From Actinomadura terrae (GTDB lineage Bacteria; Actinomycetota; Actinomycetes; Streptosporangiales; Streptosporangiaceae): DNA of 64,000 bases. Below, in pieces: positions 23,485 through 32,612 of the stretch (its first letter is position 1; each line of letters opens with the position of its first letter). The DNA lies in assembly GCF_022751215.1 (NCBI RefSeq), contig NZ_JAICDG010000002.1, forward strand, positions 186,001-250,000, given 5' to 3'. The notes beneath the pieces are model-generated. The model had not been told where the DNA came from and made no database searches. It saw only the letters and a list, made by a program, of their open reading frames with translations. Made by a program: the position numbers and the translations under genes.

Positions 23485-24567
23485 GTGAGCGTGACAGCGC
23501 GGCGGGACGCCGCAGAGATCCGCACGGAATGGCTGGGCGCGGCGTTGTCCACCCGGCCCACCGACCGCCCGGCCGCCGAGGCCGCCATTTCCCGGTTGTA
23601 CCGCCTGATCGGCCTTCCGCCGCCGCGTTTCCACTGGGTGGCCTCGCCCGTGACGGCGATCGAGACCGTCCCGCCCGGTATGCGTTGGCGTGCCGCGCCC
23701 CGTCTCGGCGACGTGGATAAATGGCCGATAGCGCGCATGTTCTGTGCCGCGCGAGCCGCACTGGTCATCGACCTGGATTCGCGACCCTCCCGGGCACTTG
23801 GAGCGGCGGAGACGCTGGCCCGCACGGAGGTGTGCTTCCCGGTCGCGAGTTCGGTGCGGGCCTCGCTGGGGACGGCGCTTCGGGCGGCGCTCTCCTCGCC
23901 CGTCTTCAGAAGCAGCCAGTGGGAATCGGCGCTGAATCCCGACTGGACGTCGTACCACGACGCCGTCCGCAGGATGACCGGCGGCGGGTTCACCCCCGAA
24001 CAGGACATGGCCCTTAATCTGTGGTCGGACGCGATCCGTTCGTGCGGCCCGTGGTGGCCGCACGAGGAGCTCTGCATCGTCTCCGAAAGGCCCGTAGCCC
24101 TCCATATGGAGGTGTCGGGAAACACCGGCGAAGTGCGTCCGCATAGCGAGGACGGGCCCGCGCTGCGTTACGCCGACGGATGGGAAATGCACTTCTGGCA
24201 TGGGACGCCCGTCCCCGCCTGGGTGGTGGACGATCCGAGCGTCGAGCGGATCGAGCGGGAGCCGAACGTCGAGGTCCGGCGCTGCGCGATCGAGAAGCTC
24301 GGCTGGGCGTCCTACATCGACCAGGCCGGGCTGAGACTGGTCGCCTCGGCCCCCGATCCGGGCAATCCGGGTGCGGAACTGCGGCTGTACGACCTGCGGC
24401 GGGAGACCCGGGTGCTCCTCGCCGTCAATGGGTCCGTCGAACGCGACGGGCGCCGCCGCCGGTACGGGCTGACCGTCCCCGGCTCCCTCGACGACCCGAT
24501 CGCGGCCGCCGCCTGGACCTACGGGCTGCCGGCGGACGCGTACTCCCTGCTCGTCCGCCGAACCTGA
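23485..24567 (+). CDS. DUF6745-type hypothetical protein
   Basis: A 360-residue soluble protein. The C-terminal half contains FWHGTPVPAWVVDDPSVERI followed by EPNVEVRRCAIEKLGW, a pattern I recognise from the uncharacterised DUF6745 family. The N-terminal part is helical. The GTG at 23485 is preceded by GTCCGG only. It is followed ten bases later by a small gene that probably belongs to the same operon. Such proteins recur in actinomycetes as large paralogous sets, but no biochemical role is known to me. Confidence 0.65.
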   Translation: MSVTARRDAAEIRTEWLGAALSTRPTDRPAAEAAISRLYRLIGLPPPRFHWVASPVTAIETVPPGMRWRAAPRLGDVDKWPIARMFCAARAALVIDLDSRPSRALGAAETLARTEVCFPVASSVRASLGTALRAALSSPVFRSSQWESALNPDWTSYHDAVRRMTGGGFTPEQDMALNLWSDAIRSCGPWWPHEELCIVSERPVALHMEVSGNTGEVRPHSEDGPALRYADGWEMHFWHGTPVPAWVVDDPSVERIEREPNVEVRRCAIEKLGWASYIDQAGLRLVASAPDPGNPGAELRLYDLRRETRVLLAVNGSVERDGRRRRYGLTVPGSLDDPIAAAAWTYGLPADAYSLLVRRT

Positions 24568-24577
24568 GGTGATGATC

Positions 24578-25009
24578 ATGACTGAGACCATGACCGAGAA
24601 AGAGTCCGATCTCGCCGCGCTCGACCATCTGGAGCGCTCGGCGGTCGTTCCCGTCGTGTCCGGGCTCCAGGCCCAGGGCGACCTGATCGTCATCCCGCTT
24701 CCGATGATCGCGGGATCGGTGCAGGTGTGGCCGGGCGCCCAGTGGCAGGACGTGCCGCCCGCCGGCATCGAACTGCTCCTGAGCGCGGTGGGCGGCAACC
24801 CGCACACGCTGGTGGCCGAGCCCGGTACCTGCCGGTGGACGACCCGTGTGTCCGACGAGGACAGCCTGGCGCTCGGCGTCTTCGAGGCCGCGGCCGTCGT
24901 CTACCTGATGCATGCCGAGCACGGCGCGAGCGGCTGCGCGCCCGGGGTCTACGTCGTCCGCCGCCAGCGCGAGCGCGACGGGAGCCGGATGCGCGTGGTC
25001 GCCGACTGA
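24578..25009 (+). CDS. Small hypothetical protein linked to DUF6745 gene
   Basis: A 143-residue acidic protein: ETMTEKESDLAALDHLERSAVVPVVSGLQAQGDLIVIPLP, then a beta-rich middle and a C-terminal APGVYVVRRQRERDG. ATG at 24578 follows AGGTG by seven bases; a GTG at 24569 and an ATG at 24572 are also in frame. The very close spacing to the upstream DUF6745-type gene implies a functional pair. No domain is recognised. Confidence 0.65.
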   Translation: MTETMTEKESDLAALDHLERSAVVPVVSGLQAQGDLIVIPLPMIAGSVQVWPGAQWQDVPPAGIELLLSAVGGNPHTLVAEPGTCRWTTRVSDEDSLALGVFEAAAVVYLMHAEHGASGCAPGVYVVRRQRERDGSRMRVVAD

Positions 25010-25033
25010 CGCGCCGGGCTCACGGCGGCTCGG

Positions 25034-25627
25034 TCAGCGTCTGCGGCGCGACTCGGGGGCCGCGCGCAGGTGGACGCGTTCGCCCTGGCGGCCGAAGAGG
25101 CTGAGGATCTCGGCGGGCTGGTCGCTGCCGGGCCCGAACCAGTGCGGCAGGCGGGTGTCGAACTCGGCGGCCTCGCCCGGTCCCATGATCAGGTCGTGCC
25201 CGGCGACGATCAGCCGGACCTTACCGGACAGGACGTACAGCCACTCGTAGCCCTCGTGCGTGGTCATCTCCGGGACGCTCTGGTCCGGCGGGATGATCGA
25301 CTTCCACGCCTGGAGCGGGCCCGGCTGGCGGGTGAGCGGGATGTGTGTGCGGCCGTGGACGCAGCGGGCCTGGAACCGGACGCGCGGGTCGCCGACCTCG
25401 GGGGCGCCGACCAGCTCGTCCAGCGGTACCTGGTGGGCCTGCGCGATCGGCAGCAGCAGTTCCAGGCTCGGCCGCCGCTGGCCCGCCTCCAGCCGTGACA
25501 GCGTGCTCTTGGAGATCCCCGTCGCCTCGGCGAGCGCGGCGAGCGTGACCCCGCGCTCGGTGCGCAGCCGCCGGAGCCGGGGCCCGACGTCGGCGAGCGC
25601 CTTGGTGATCGCTGCGGCGTTGTCCAT
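25034..25627 (-). CDS. XRE family regulator with C-terminal cupin
   Basis: A 197-residue regulator. The helix-turn-helix spans residues 15-70 (VTLAALAEATGISKSTLSRLEAGQRRPSLELLLPIA), and a cupin barrel spans about 110-185 (HEGYEWLYVLSGKVRLIVAGHDLIMGPGEAAEFDTRLPHWF). Such proteins sense small ligands through the cupin. It diverges from the thioredoxin-reductase-like gene at 25721, a recurrent pairing in actinomycetes, so that gene is the likely target. ATG at 25627. Confidence 0.88.
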   Translation of the reverse strand: MDNAAAITKALADVGPRLRRLRTERGVTLAALAEATGISKSTLSRLEAGQRRPSLELLLPIAQAHQVPLDELVGAPEVGDPRVRFQARCVHGRTHIPLTRQPGPLQAWKSIIPPDQSVPEMTTHEGYEWLYVLSGKVRLIVAGHDLIMGPGEAAEFDTRLPHWFGPGSDQPAEILSLFGRQGERVHLRAAPESRRRR

Positions 25628-25720
25628 GCCCCCATTGCACCCGCGTTTCCCGGAAATGGCAACAGAAGTTGTCGTCCCCGGCCACCGGCGCGCACTGTGG
25701 GGGGACGGAGGTGATCGCAG

Positions 25721-26677
25721 ATGTACGACGTCGTGGTGATCGGCGGGGGTGCCGCCGGGCTGAGCGCGGCGCTGGTCCTCGGCCGGGCCCGCCGGTTGGT
25801 GGCGGTGGTCGACGGCGGGGAGCCGCGCAACGCGCCGGCCGCGCACATGCAGGGCTACCTGTCGCGGGACGGGATGTCCCCGGCGGCTCTGCTGGAGGTG
25901 GGCCGCGCCGAGGTGGCCGGGTACGGGGTGCAGGTGATCGACGCCCGGGTGGACCACATCGAGCCCGGATTCGACGTCCACCTGACGGGGGGCGGGTCCC
26001 TGCGGGCCCGCCGGATTCTGGTGGCGACCGGGCTGCGCGACGAGCTGCCGGACATCCCCGGCGTGCGCGAACGCTGGGGCAAGGACCTGCTGCACTGCCC
26101 CTACTGCCACGGGTACGAGGTGCGGGACGAGCCGCTGGGCGTCATCGGGAACGGTCCAAACGCGGTCTCGCATGCGCTGCTGCTCCGGCAGTGGTCGGAC
26201 GACCTGGTGTTCTTCCCGCACCGGACGGTGGTGACCGACGCCGACCGGGAACGGCTCTCCGCTCGCGGGGTGCGCGTCGTCCGGGGAGAGGTCAAGCGGC
26301 TGGTGACCGACGAGGGCCGCCTCGGCGGGGTCGAACTCGCCGACGGCCGGACGGTCCCGCGCACGGCGGTCTTCCTGGCGCCGAGCATGATCCCCCAGGA
26401 CGGCCTGCTCACCGCGCTCGGATGCGAGCGCGAGGACGGCTGGGTGCGGACGGACCCGTCCGGGCTGACGAGCGTCCCGGGCGTGTGGGCGGCGGGCAAC
26501 GTCCGCGACCCGCGCGCGCAGGTCATCACGGCGGCGGGCATGGGCTCGGCGGCGGCGATGGCGATCAACCACGACCTCGTGGAGGAGGACACCGCGGCCG
26601 CCCTCGCCCCGTTCTCCGCGCGGGCCGAGGCGGCCAACTGCGAACAGGTGGTGGCCGACCGGCGGCACGGCCTGTGA
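25721..26677 (+). CDS. Thioredoxin-reductase-like FAD/NAD(P)H oxidoreductase
   Basis: A 318-residue flavoprotein. FAD motif VIGGGAAGLSAALVLGRAR; the redox-active pair Cys126/Cys129 lies in HCPYCHGYEV; a second dinucleotide motif is GVIGNGPNAVSH; the C-terminal FAD site is GVWAAGNVRDPRAQVITAAGMGS. The CPYC pair differs from the CATC of housekeeping thioredoxin reductases and is common in stand-alone disulfide oxidoreductases, including those making disulfides in natural products. GGAGGTG precedes the ATG at 25721. The divergent XRE-cupin regulator probably controls it. Confidence 0.88.
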   Translation: MYDVVVIGGGAAGLSAALVLGRARRLVAVVDGGEPRNAPAAHMQGYLSRDGMSPAALLEVGRAEVAGYGVQVIDARVDHIEPGFDVHLTGGGSLRARRILVATGLRDELPDIPGVRERWGKDLLHCPYCHGYEVRDEPLGVIGNGPNAVSHALLLRQWSDDLVFFPHRTVVTDADRERLSARGVRVVRGEVKRLVTDEGRLGGVELADGRTVPRTAVFLAPSMIPQDGLLTALGCEREDGWVRTDPSGLTSVPGVWAAGNVRDPRAQVITAAGMGSAAAMAINHDLVEEDTAAALAPFSARAEAANCEQVVADRRHGL

Positions 26678-26686
26678 CGCGGGTGT

Positions 26687-28360
26687 TCAGCGGCGGAAGA
26701 TCGTGATCGAGTGGCCGACCTCGTCGACCGGCACGCTGTCCCGGAGCAGCACGGTCAGCCGGGGGTCGGCCTTGGCGATCCAGCTGTCGGACACCACCAG
26801 CAGCCCCCGCACCTGGCCGGGCGGCACCCGGAACGGGTCGCCCGCGCGTATCCCGTAGGAGGACGGGACGCCGCTGCCCTTGTAGGCCAGCCAGACCCGC
26901 TCGTCCAGGTAGCGGGCGCGGAGGCGGTCGGCGAGCCGTCCGAGATCCTGGCCCCAGTCGACGTTGGAGTCGTGCAGCCGCAGATGGGTCTTGGACGGTC
27001 CGCCGAACGCCTCGTTGGAGTACGGCAGGTAGTAGGGGAACGTCCGCAGCGAACTCACCGCCACGAACAGCACCAGTACCGCCGTGACCCAGCGCAGGCG
27101 GGGAACGGTCACGCACGCCGCCGCCGCGACCGCCAGGAACATCGGAACGAAGATCACATACCGGACGCCGAGATCCCGCGACCCGGTCATCGCCACCGCC
27201 AGCAGCACGGCGACCGGCAGCACCACATAGAGCGCGGCGCGGCGCAGAACCCCGACGCCGATCGCCCACAGCGCGAGCATTCCCAGTGGCGTCTTCACCA
27301 GCAGCGCCGCAGGCAGGTAGTACCAGAGCGCCCCGCGGTAGTGGTGGCCGAGCAGGAACCCGTCCCACGTCGAATCCTCGAATCCGAACTGGACGCGCAT
27401 GCCGTCCCGGTACGGACGCGGGAACGGCATGAGATCGACGAGCAGAGCGCGCATGCCTCCGATGTCGGGCACGCCGGGCGGTGCCGTCCAGCGCAACCGG
27501 GGATCGACGGCCAGGTAGCACGCCCACACCACCGCGACCGTCCCCGCCAGCATGCCGAGGGCCGCTCCGGCGCGTCCCCCCCAGGACGGGCGGGAGCACG
27601 CGGCCAGCGCCATCAGCACCGGAACCGCCGCGAGCATGCTCATCTTCGTCGCCACGGCCGCGCCCAGCGCGACCGCCGCGAGCGGCAGGTAGGGGAGGGG
27701 ACGCTCGCGCGCCCTCCACACCGTCCACGCCGAGGTCAGCAGGAACCCGGACGCGGGCACGTCGAGCGTGGCCAGCGACCCGTGCGCGATGACGTCCGGC
27801 GAGAACGCGTAGAGGGCGAGCGCCACCAGCCCGCCGACCCGCCCGGTGAGGTCGGCGGCGAAGGCGAACACCACCAGCCCGAACAGCAGCGTCAGCACGA
27901 TCATCGGCAGCCGCGCCGCGAGCAGCACCCGGCCCGCGTCGTTGCCCGACTCGTAGAGCACGTGCCGTCCGGCGGCCTCCTGCGTCCCGGTGAACCCCTC
28001 GTCCAGCCGCGGACGCTCGACCGCGAGCCCCGCGCCCATGATCAGCTTGCCCAGCGGCGGATGCTCGGGGTTGGAGCGCAGGCTGTGTTCGCGCTGGTAG
28101 GAGACGGCGGCGCCCACGTACACGGGCTCGTCGATCGTCGGGGTCTGCTGGACGGCCGCCGTCACCATCGCGGTCGCCATCTCCGCCAGCAGCGCCGCCA
28201 CGCACAACGCCACGGCCCACCGCCGGAGCACGCGGGGCGGGCTCGGGGCGGCCGCCCCGTCCGGCGCCTCGTCCGGCGAGGCCACCGCGTCCGGCGAAGT
28301 CACCGCTCCAGCTAACCACCGCGCCGGGAACCCCGGGGGCGGGCGGCCCGTCGAAGCCAC
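26687..28360 (-). CDS. PMT/ArnT-like membrane glycosyltransferase
   Basis: A protein of about 557 residues with a cytoplasmic Pro/Ala-rich N terminus and about ten to twelve membrane helices (LCVAALLAEMATAMVTAAV first). The first extracytoplasmic loop has the paired acid motif TIDEPVYVGAAVSY, as in GT-C/GT39 enzymes that use polyprenyl-phosphate sugars. A conserved NPEHPPLGKL follows. The C-terminal domain after the last helix (HDSNVDWGQDLGRLADRL) resembles actinobacterial protein O-mannosyltransferase relatives. The acceptor is unknown. The start (GTG 28360 or TTG 28363) lacks a ribosome site and may be further inside. Confidence 0.8.
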   Translation of the reverse strand: MASTGRPPPGFPARWLAGAVTSPDAVASPDEAPDGAAAPSPPRVLRRWAVALCVAALLAEMATAMVTAAVQQTPTIDEPVYVGAAVSYQREHSLRSNPEHPPLGKLIMGAGLAVERPRLDEGFTGTQEAAGRHVLYESGNDAGRVLLAARLPMIVLTLLFGLVVFAFAADLTGRVGGLVALALYAFSPDVIAHGSLATLDVPASGFLLTSAWTVWRARERPLPYLPLAAVALGAAVATKMSMLAAVPVLMALAACSRPSWGGRAGAALGMLAGTVAVVWACYLAVDPRLRWTAPPGVPDIGGMRALLVDLMPFPRPYRDGMRVQFGFEDSTWDGFLLGHHYRGALWYYLPAALLVKTPLGMLALWAIGVGVLRRAALYVVLPVAVLLAVAMTGSRDLGVRYVIFVPMFLAVAAAACVTVPRLRWVTAVLVLFVAVSSLRTFPYYLPYSNEAFGGPSKTHLRLHDSNVDWGQDLGRLADRLRARYLDERVWLAYKGSGVPSSYGIRAGDPFRVPPGQVRGLLVVSDSWIAKADPRLTVLLRDSVPVDEVGHSITIFRR

Positions 28361-28391
28361 CAATGATCACCGTTGACGGAGGTACCCCGCA

Positions 28392-29168
28392 ATGCCCGTG
28401 AAGCTGGAGCTGTCCCACCCCGAAGACCTGTGGGCGGAGGCGTCCGCGCTGGCCATGCTCACCGTCGGGACCGACGGGTTCGGCGCGACCGTCGTCCCCG
28501 ACGGCGTGCGCGGCGACGACGTCGGCAACGGCTGGCACGGGATGAGCTGGATCGGCGGTGGCCGCGCCGTCCTGTACGGCTACGACGTCGACGCGAGCAA
28601 GACCCGCCACCAGGTGCCGCCGCTCGACCTGCTGGCGGGCGGGCCCGACTGGCTGCCCTGGGAGTGGCTCTCGGAGATGATGCGCCGGGAGCAGCTGATC
28701 CAGTACGTCTACTGGTGGGACGGTTCGTCCTGGGCCCGCACCGACTACCCGGACGGCCTGCGCGACGGCGGGTTCGGCGACACCAGGCGCGACGACCAGG
28801 TCGAGGACGCCTTCCTGGCCTTCGCCGACGACCCCAAGGCGGCGCGGGCGGCGTTCGAGGACCTCATCCGCGCCGCGCGGGAGCGCGCCGTCGACCGGGC
28901 CGTGATCGACGCGCTCCAGCGCCACCTCGACCCCGAGAACTTCGACATCGAGCCGGACGAGCCCTTCGACACCGATGCCATGCTCGCCGTCGCCGAGCGC
29001 GCCGGGGTCACGCCCGGGTCCGCCCGGCCCGAACTGCCGCCGGGCCGGGGCGAACCGGCGGACCGCCGGGTGTGGCTGCTCGACTACCTCCGGCACTGGT
29101 CCCTGTTCGAGGAGCGCCAGCTGACCGAGGGGATTTCGCCGAGCATGTGCTGGTCGCCGGCGTCCTAG
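28392..29168 (+). CDS. Hypothetical protein
   Basis: A 258-residue soluble acidic protein rich in Trp (WLPWEWLSEMM, YVYWWDGSSW). The N-terminal half appears mixed alpha/beta, and a helical C-terminal part includes AIDALQRHLDPENFDI-like text. ATG at 28392 has GGAGG nine bases upstream, so translation is well supported. Its TAG stop shares the CTAG palindrome with the stop of the converging LLM gene, giving a four-base overlap. I do not recognise the family. Confidence 0.7.
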   Translation: MPVKLELSHPEDLWAEASALAMLTVGTDGFGATVVPDGVRGDDVGNGWHGMSWIGGGRAVLYGYDVDASKTRHQVPPLDLLAGGPDWLPWEWLSEMMRREQLIQYVYWWDGSSWARTDYPDGLRDGGFGDTRRDDQVEDAFLAFADDPKAARAAFEDLIRAARERAVDRAVIDALQRHLDPENFDIEPDEPFDTDAMLAVAERAGVTPGSARPELPPGRGEPADRRVWLLDYLRHWSLFEERQLTEGISPSMCWSPAS

Positions 29169-30142
29169 CGGGCGGCGATCGCCTCGCCGATGATCTCCAG
29201 GGCGAGCGAGGTGTCGGGGCCGAGCTGCCCGGAGAACGAGACGGCGGTGTGCCCGGCGGCCTCCAGCCGGTCCAGGCCCGCGCGCAGGTCGTTGGCGTCC
29301 CCGGCGGCCATGAACAGGTCGAGCGTCCGGTCGCTGATCTCCGCGAGCCGCTCGGTCGCGCCGTCGCGCTTGGCCGCCCGCGCCGCCTCGATCTCCGCCT
29401 CCGGCACCTCGTGGAAGGCCAGCGGCGCCCCGAGGTGCGGCAGGAAGGTGGCGAGCAGCGAGCGCGCCTCGCGCCGCGCCAGCTCGCGGTCTGGGTGGAC
29501 GAACGTCCAGTTCTCGGCGACGAACTGGACCTCGTCGGCGGCGCGTCCGGCCTCCTTCGCGCCCGCCTCCATGTGCTCCTTGAGCAGGGACGCGTAGCCC
29601 GGGTGCCACTGCGCGGCGGCGCGCAGCCCGTCGCAGTGCGCGCCCGCGAGCCGCGCGCCCTTCGGGCCCATCGCCCCGAGGTACACCGGGACGCGGCGTC
29701 CGGTGCCGAAGTGCAGCTTCGCGTCCTTCCTGAGCTGGAAGACCTCGCCGTCGTAGGGGCCGGAGCCGCCCTCGACCAGGGTGCGGATGACGTCCACGGC
29801 CTCGCGCAGGCCGTCCAGCGTCGCCGGGTTCGTCCGGCCGACCATCTCGTACATCGAGCCGCGGCCGAGGCCGAGCACCGCGCGGCCGCCGGACAGCTCG
29901 TCCAGGTGCGCGAGGTTCGCCGCGAGCTGGACGGGATGGCTCAGGTAGGGGTGGGTCACGTTCGGGCCGACCAGCACGCGGGACGTCGCGCGCGCCATGT
30001 CGCACAGCACGGGCCAGACCGGGCGCCGGAACAGGACGTCGTGGAGGGAGACGTCCTCGAAACCGAGCTCCTCCGCCCGCGCCGCGAGCACCGGGTAGGC
30101 GTCGAGCGGCAGGTTTCCGTGCAATTGCAGGAAGTACTCCAT
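29165..30142 (-). CDS. LLM-class (F420-type) oxidoreductase
   Basis: A 325-residue luciferase-like TIM-barrel enzyme: ARAEELGFEDVSLHD, RVLVGPNVTHPYLSHPVQLAANLAHLDELSGGRAVLGLGRG and VPVYLGAMGPKGARLAGAHCDGL. The last two are hallmarks of F420-dependent members resembling methylene-tetrahydromethanopterin reductase. It probably transfers hydride from F420H2 to an organic substrate. It is followed upstream on the same strand, 57 bases away, by an opine-dehydrogenase-like gene, so the two may share a transcript. Confidence 0.88.
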   Translation of the reverse strand: MEYFLQLHGNLPLDAYPVLAARAEELGFEDVSLHDVLFRRPVWPVLCDMARATSRVLVGPNVTHPYLSHPVQLAANLAHLDELSGGRAVLGLGRGSMYEMVGRTNPATLDGLREAVDVIRTLVEGGSGPYDGEVFQLRKDAKLHFGTGRRVPVYLGAMGPKGARLAGAHCDGLRAAAQWHPGYASLLKEHMEAGAKEAGRAADEVQFVAENWTFVHPDRELARREARSLLATFLPHLGAPLAFHEVPEAEIEAARAAKRDGATERLAEISDRTLDLFMAAGDANDLRAGLDRLEAAGHTAVSFSGQLGPDTSLALEIIGEAIAAR

Positions 30143-30198
30143 GTCACTGCTTTCCCGGCACGGCCGCGGGGGGCGGGCGTGCCGCGTCGTGGGCCTGG

Positions 30199-31314
30199 CT
30201 AGGTGAGGTTCGCGTGTTGCGGGACGCCGGTGCGCGCCGTCGCGCGGAGGTGGTCGAGGTCGTCGGTGCCGAGGAGGGCCGTGACCCGGCCGGGGTCGAG
30301 GAGGTCCTCGCCGAGCGCCGCGCCGAGCAGCGTGAGGATCGCGGAGCCGACCGGGGCCGCGACCCCCGCGAGGCGCGCGAGCGCGACGTTCAGCACCAGG
30401 CCGCGCCGGACGTCCTCGTGGACGTAGCGGTGGTCGAGGCCGACGGTCTCGCGCCAGAGGCCGGAGGCGAGCAGCCGCTCCTTCGCGTCCGGCGGGTACA
30501 TGGAGGTGTCACGTTCCAGGTAGTAGTCCTCCAGCGGCCAGTGCGGTTCCGGCAGACCGAGGGCTTCGCGCAGCGCGATACGTTCGGCGTCGAGCGCCCG
30601 GGTCGTCGCGAGGACGGCGGGGGACGTCCCGTCCGCGTGGATGTCGAAGCGGTCGCCGAGGTTCTGGATCGCGCCGAGGTTGTGCGCGATCAGCGGCGGG
30701 TGGATCACCGGGCCCCAGTTGGTGAGCGCCGCGTCCAGCCCGTCGGAGACCCGGACGGCCATCGGGTAGGCGGCGGCGAACCGCGCGTGGCCCTCGTCGG
30801 CGAGCGGTCCCGTGCCGGGAATCGCGCCGACCGGCAGCCTGCTCGCCGTTACCGGGATGCTGATTTCGCCCGGCGCCGTGACGCGAGTCAGGTACGGGAG
30901 CGTTCCAGTCTCCAGGAACGCGACGTCGGGCCGCAGCCGCGCGCCATGCCACGTGCCGAACGTGCCGGGGGTGAACGCCACCGCCTGCCCTGGTTCGAGG
31001 ACGGGCGCGAGCGCCGCCAGCAGTTCGGGCTGCGCGGACGCGGGCACCGGCGCCACGACCAGCCCCGCGCCGCCGACCGCCGCCGCGAGATCGTGGGTGA
31101 CCAGGGCGGGCGTGACCGTTCCAGTCCGTTCCGGGGGGTGTGGGGGGTCGTCCCCCCGCAGGGAACAGGTCTGATCGTGCGTCAGGTAGCGCAGCCGCCC
31201 GCCGGACGGGAACGCCGCGCCGCGCCGCCACCATCGCACCTCGTGCCCGCCCAGCGTCAGATCGACGACGGCCGCGTGCGCGCCGTTCCCCCCGCCCAGC
31301 ACCGTCACGATCAC
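30199..31314 (-). CDS. NAD(P)-dependent octopine/nopaline dehydrogenase family protein
   Basis: A 371-residue protein. The Rossmann motif VTVLGGGNGAHAAVVDL opens the protein. The C-terminal octopine-dehydrogenase domain contains TNWGPVIHPPLIAHNLGAIQN (with the catalytic-type histidine) and ALDAERIALREALGLPEPHWPLEDYY. Opine dehydrogenases reductively couple an amino acid to a 2-oxo acid; bacterial versions can build opine metallophores, but no aminobutyrate-transferase gene is beside this one. The GTG at 31314 follows GGGAGGG by six bases. Confidence 0.8.
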   Translation of the reverse strand: MIVTVLGGGNGAHAAVVDLTLGGHEVRWWRRGAAFPSGGRLRYLTHDQTCSLRGDDPPHPPERTGTVTPALVTHDLAAAVGGAGLVVAPVPASAQPELLAALAPVLEPGQAVAFTPGTFGTWHGARLRPDVAFLETGTLPYLTRVTAPGEISIPVTASRLPVGAIPGTGPLADEGHARFAAAYPMAVRVSDGLDAALTNWGPVIHPPLIAHNLGAIQNLGDRFDIHADGTSPAVLATTRALDAERIALREALGLPEPHWPLEDYYLERDTSMYPPDAKERLLASGLWRETVGLDHRYVHEDVRRGLVLNVALARLAGVAAPVGSAILTLLGAALGEDLLDPGRVTALLGTDDLDHLRATARTGVPQHANLT

Positions 31315-31388
31315 CGTCGGCCCTCCCAGCTCTTGATCACGGGGGCCATCTTCCCCTGTAGACGGCCGGTCGTGCGACCGGCCCCCGA

Positions 31389-32612
31389 TCATTGCGTCTC
31401 GGCAAGGCGGCCGGTGAGGAACGCGCGTTCCGCGTCGTTGGCTGTCAGGGCGAGCGCCTGCTCGTAGGCGTCCGCCGCGTCCCGGGTGCGGCCCATCCGG
31501 CGCAGCAGGTCGGCCTTGACGGCCGGAAGGTAGCGGTATCCGGCGAGGCGCCCGTCCCGTTCGAGCGCCTCGACCTCGGCCAGCGCCGCCGCCGGGCCGC
31601 CGACCATCGCGACCGCCACCGCCCGGTTGAGCGCGACCACCGGGGACGGCCACACCCGCAGCAACGCGTCATAGAGGACGAGGATCTGCTTCCAGTCGGT
31701 GTCGCGGTAGGTCGGGGCGGTCGCGTGCAGGGTCGCGATGGCGGCCTGCAAGGCGAACCGTCCCGGCCTTCCGCTTTTCAGCGCGCTCACGACGAGCGCG
31801 TCGGCTTCGGCGATGGACTCCTGGTCCCAGGCCGAGCGGTCCTGTTCTTCGAGGAGGCGGAGGCGGCCGTTCTCGTTGGGCGCGGTGCGGGTGGCGCGGC
31901 GGGCGTGGTTGGCGAGCAGCAGCGCCAGCAGGCCGCGGACCTCGCTCTCGCCGGGCATCAGGGCGTGCAGCATGCGGGCCAGGTCGACCGCGCGTCCGGC
32001 GACGTCGTCCCTGGTCAGGGCGCTGCCAGTCGGGGCGGTGTGGCCGGTGGTGAACTGGAGGTGGATCGCGGTGAGCGCCGCGTCCAGCCGGTCGGGCAGC
32101 TCGTGCGCGGCGGGCATCCGGAACGCGATGCCCGCCTTCACGATCTTCTTCTTCGCGCGGGTGATCCGCGCGGCCATCGTGCTCTCCGAGACCAGGAACG
32201 CGTCCGCGATGTCGGGCGTCGCGACCCCGCAGGCCAGCCGCAGCGTGAGCGCGACCCGCGCCTCGACGGCCAGCGCCGGATGGCAGCACAGGAACACGAG
32301 CCGGAGCCGGTCGTCCCCGGCGGGGGCGGAATCGTCTCGCGGCTCGATCAGCAGCGGCAGCTTCGAGCGCAGCGTGTTCGCCCGGCGCAGGACGTCCAGC
32401 GCGTTGTGCCGGGCGGCGGTCGTCAGCCAGGCACCGGGCCTGGCGGGGACGCCGTCCCGCGCCCATTCGCCGAGCGCCGCCACGTACGCGTCCTGGACGC
32501 ATTCCTCCGCGAGGTCGAGATCGCGGGTGACGCGCACCGTCGCGGCGAGCACGGTGGCCCACTCGCGCCGGTGCGCGCCCTCGACCGCGCGCCGGGTCTC
32601 GTCGGCGGTCAC
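31389..32612 (-). CDS. ECF-type RNA polymerase sigma factor (SigJ/DUF6596 group)
   Basis: A 407-residue sigma factor. Region 2 includes RVTRDLDLAEECVQDAYVAALGEW and LTTAARHNALDVLRR; region 4 is VSESTMAARITRAKKKI. A long helical C-terminal extension of about 220 residues (tetratricopeptide-like, RAVAVAMVGGPAAALAEVEAL) marks the ECF42-like group. These sigma factors are typically encoded beside a YCII/DGPF protein, as here, with a four-base overlap. No anti-sigma factor is visible; control is thought to act through the extension. Confidence 0.9.
   Translation of the reverse strand: MTADETRRAVEGAHRREWATVLAATVRVTRDLDLAEECVQDAYVAALGEWARDGVPARPGAWLTTAARHNALDVLRRANTLRSKLPLLIEPRDDSAPAGDDRLRLVFLCCHPALAVEARVALTLRLACGVATPDIADAFLVSESTMAARITRAKKKIVKAGIAFRMPAAHELPDRLDAALTAIHLQFTTGHTAPTGSALTRDDVAGRAVDLARMLHALMPGESEVRGLLALLLANHARRATRTAPNENGRLRLLEEQDRSAWDQESIAEADALVVSALKSGRPGRFALQAAIATLHATAPTYRDTDWKQILVLYDALLRVWPSPVVALNRAVAVAMVGGPAAALAEVEALERDGRLAGYRYLPAVKADLLRRMGRTRDAADAYEQALALTANDAERAFLTGRLAETQ

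Noticed and set aside
26565..30005. A very long open frame opposite several genes
   Set aside because: It is Arg/Gly/Ala-rich with no domains and overlaps four well-supported genes; such frames are expected at this GC content.
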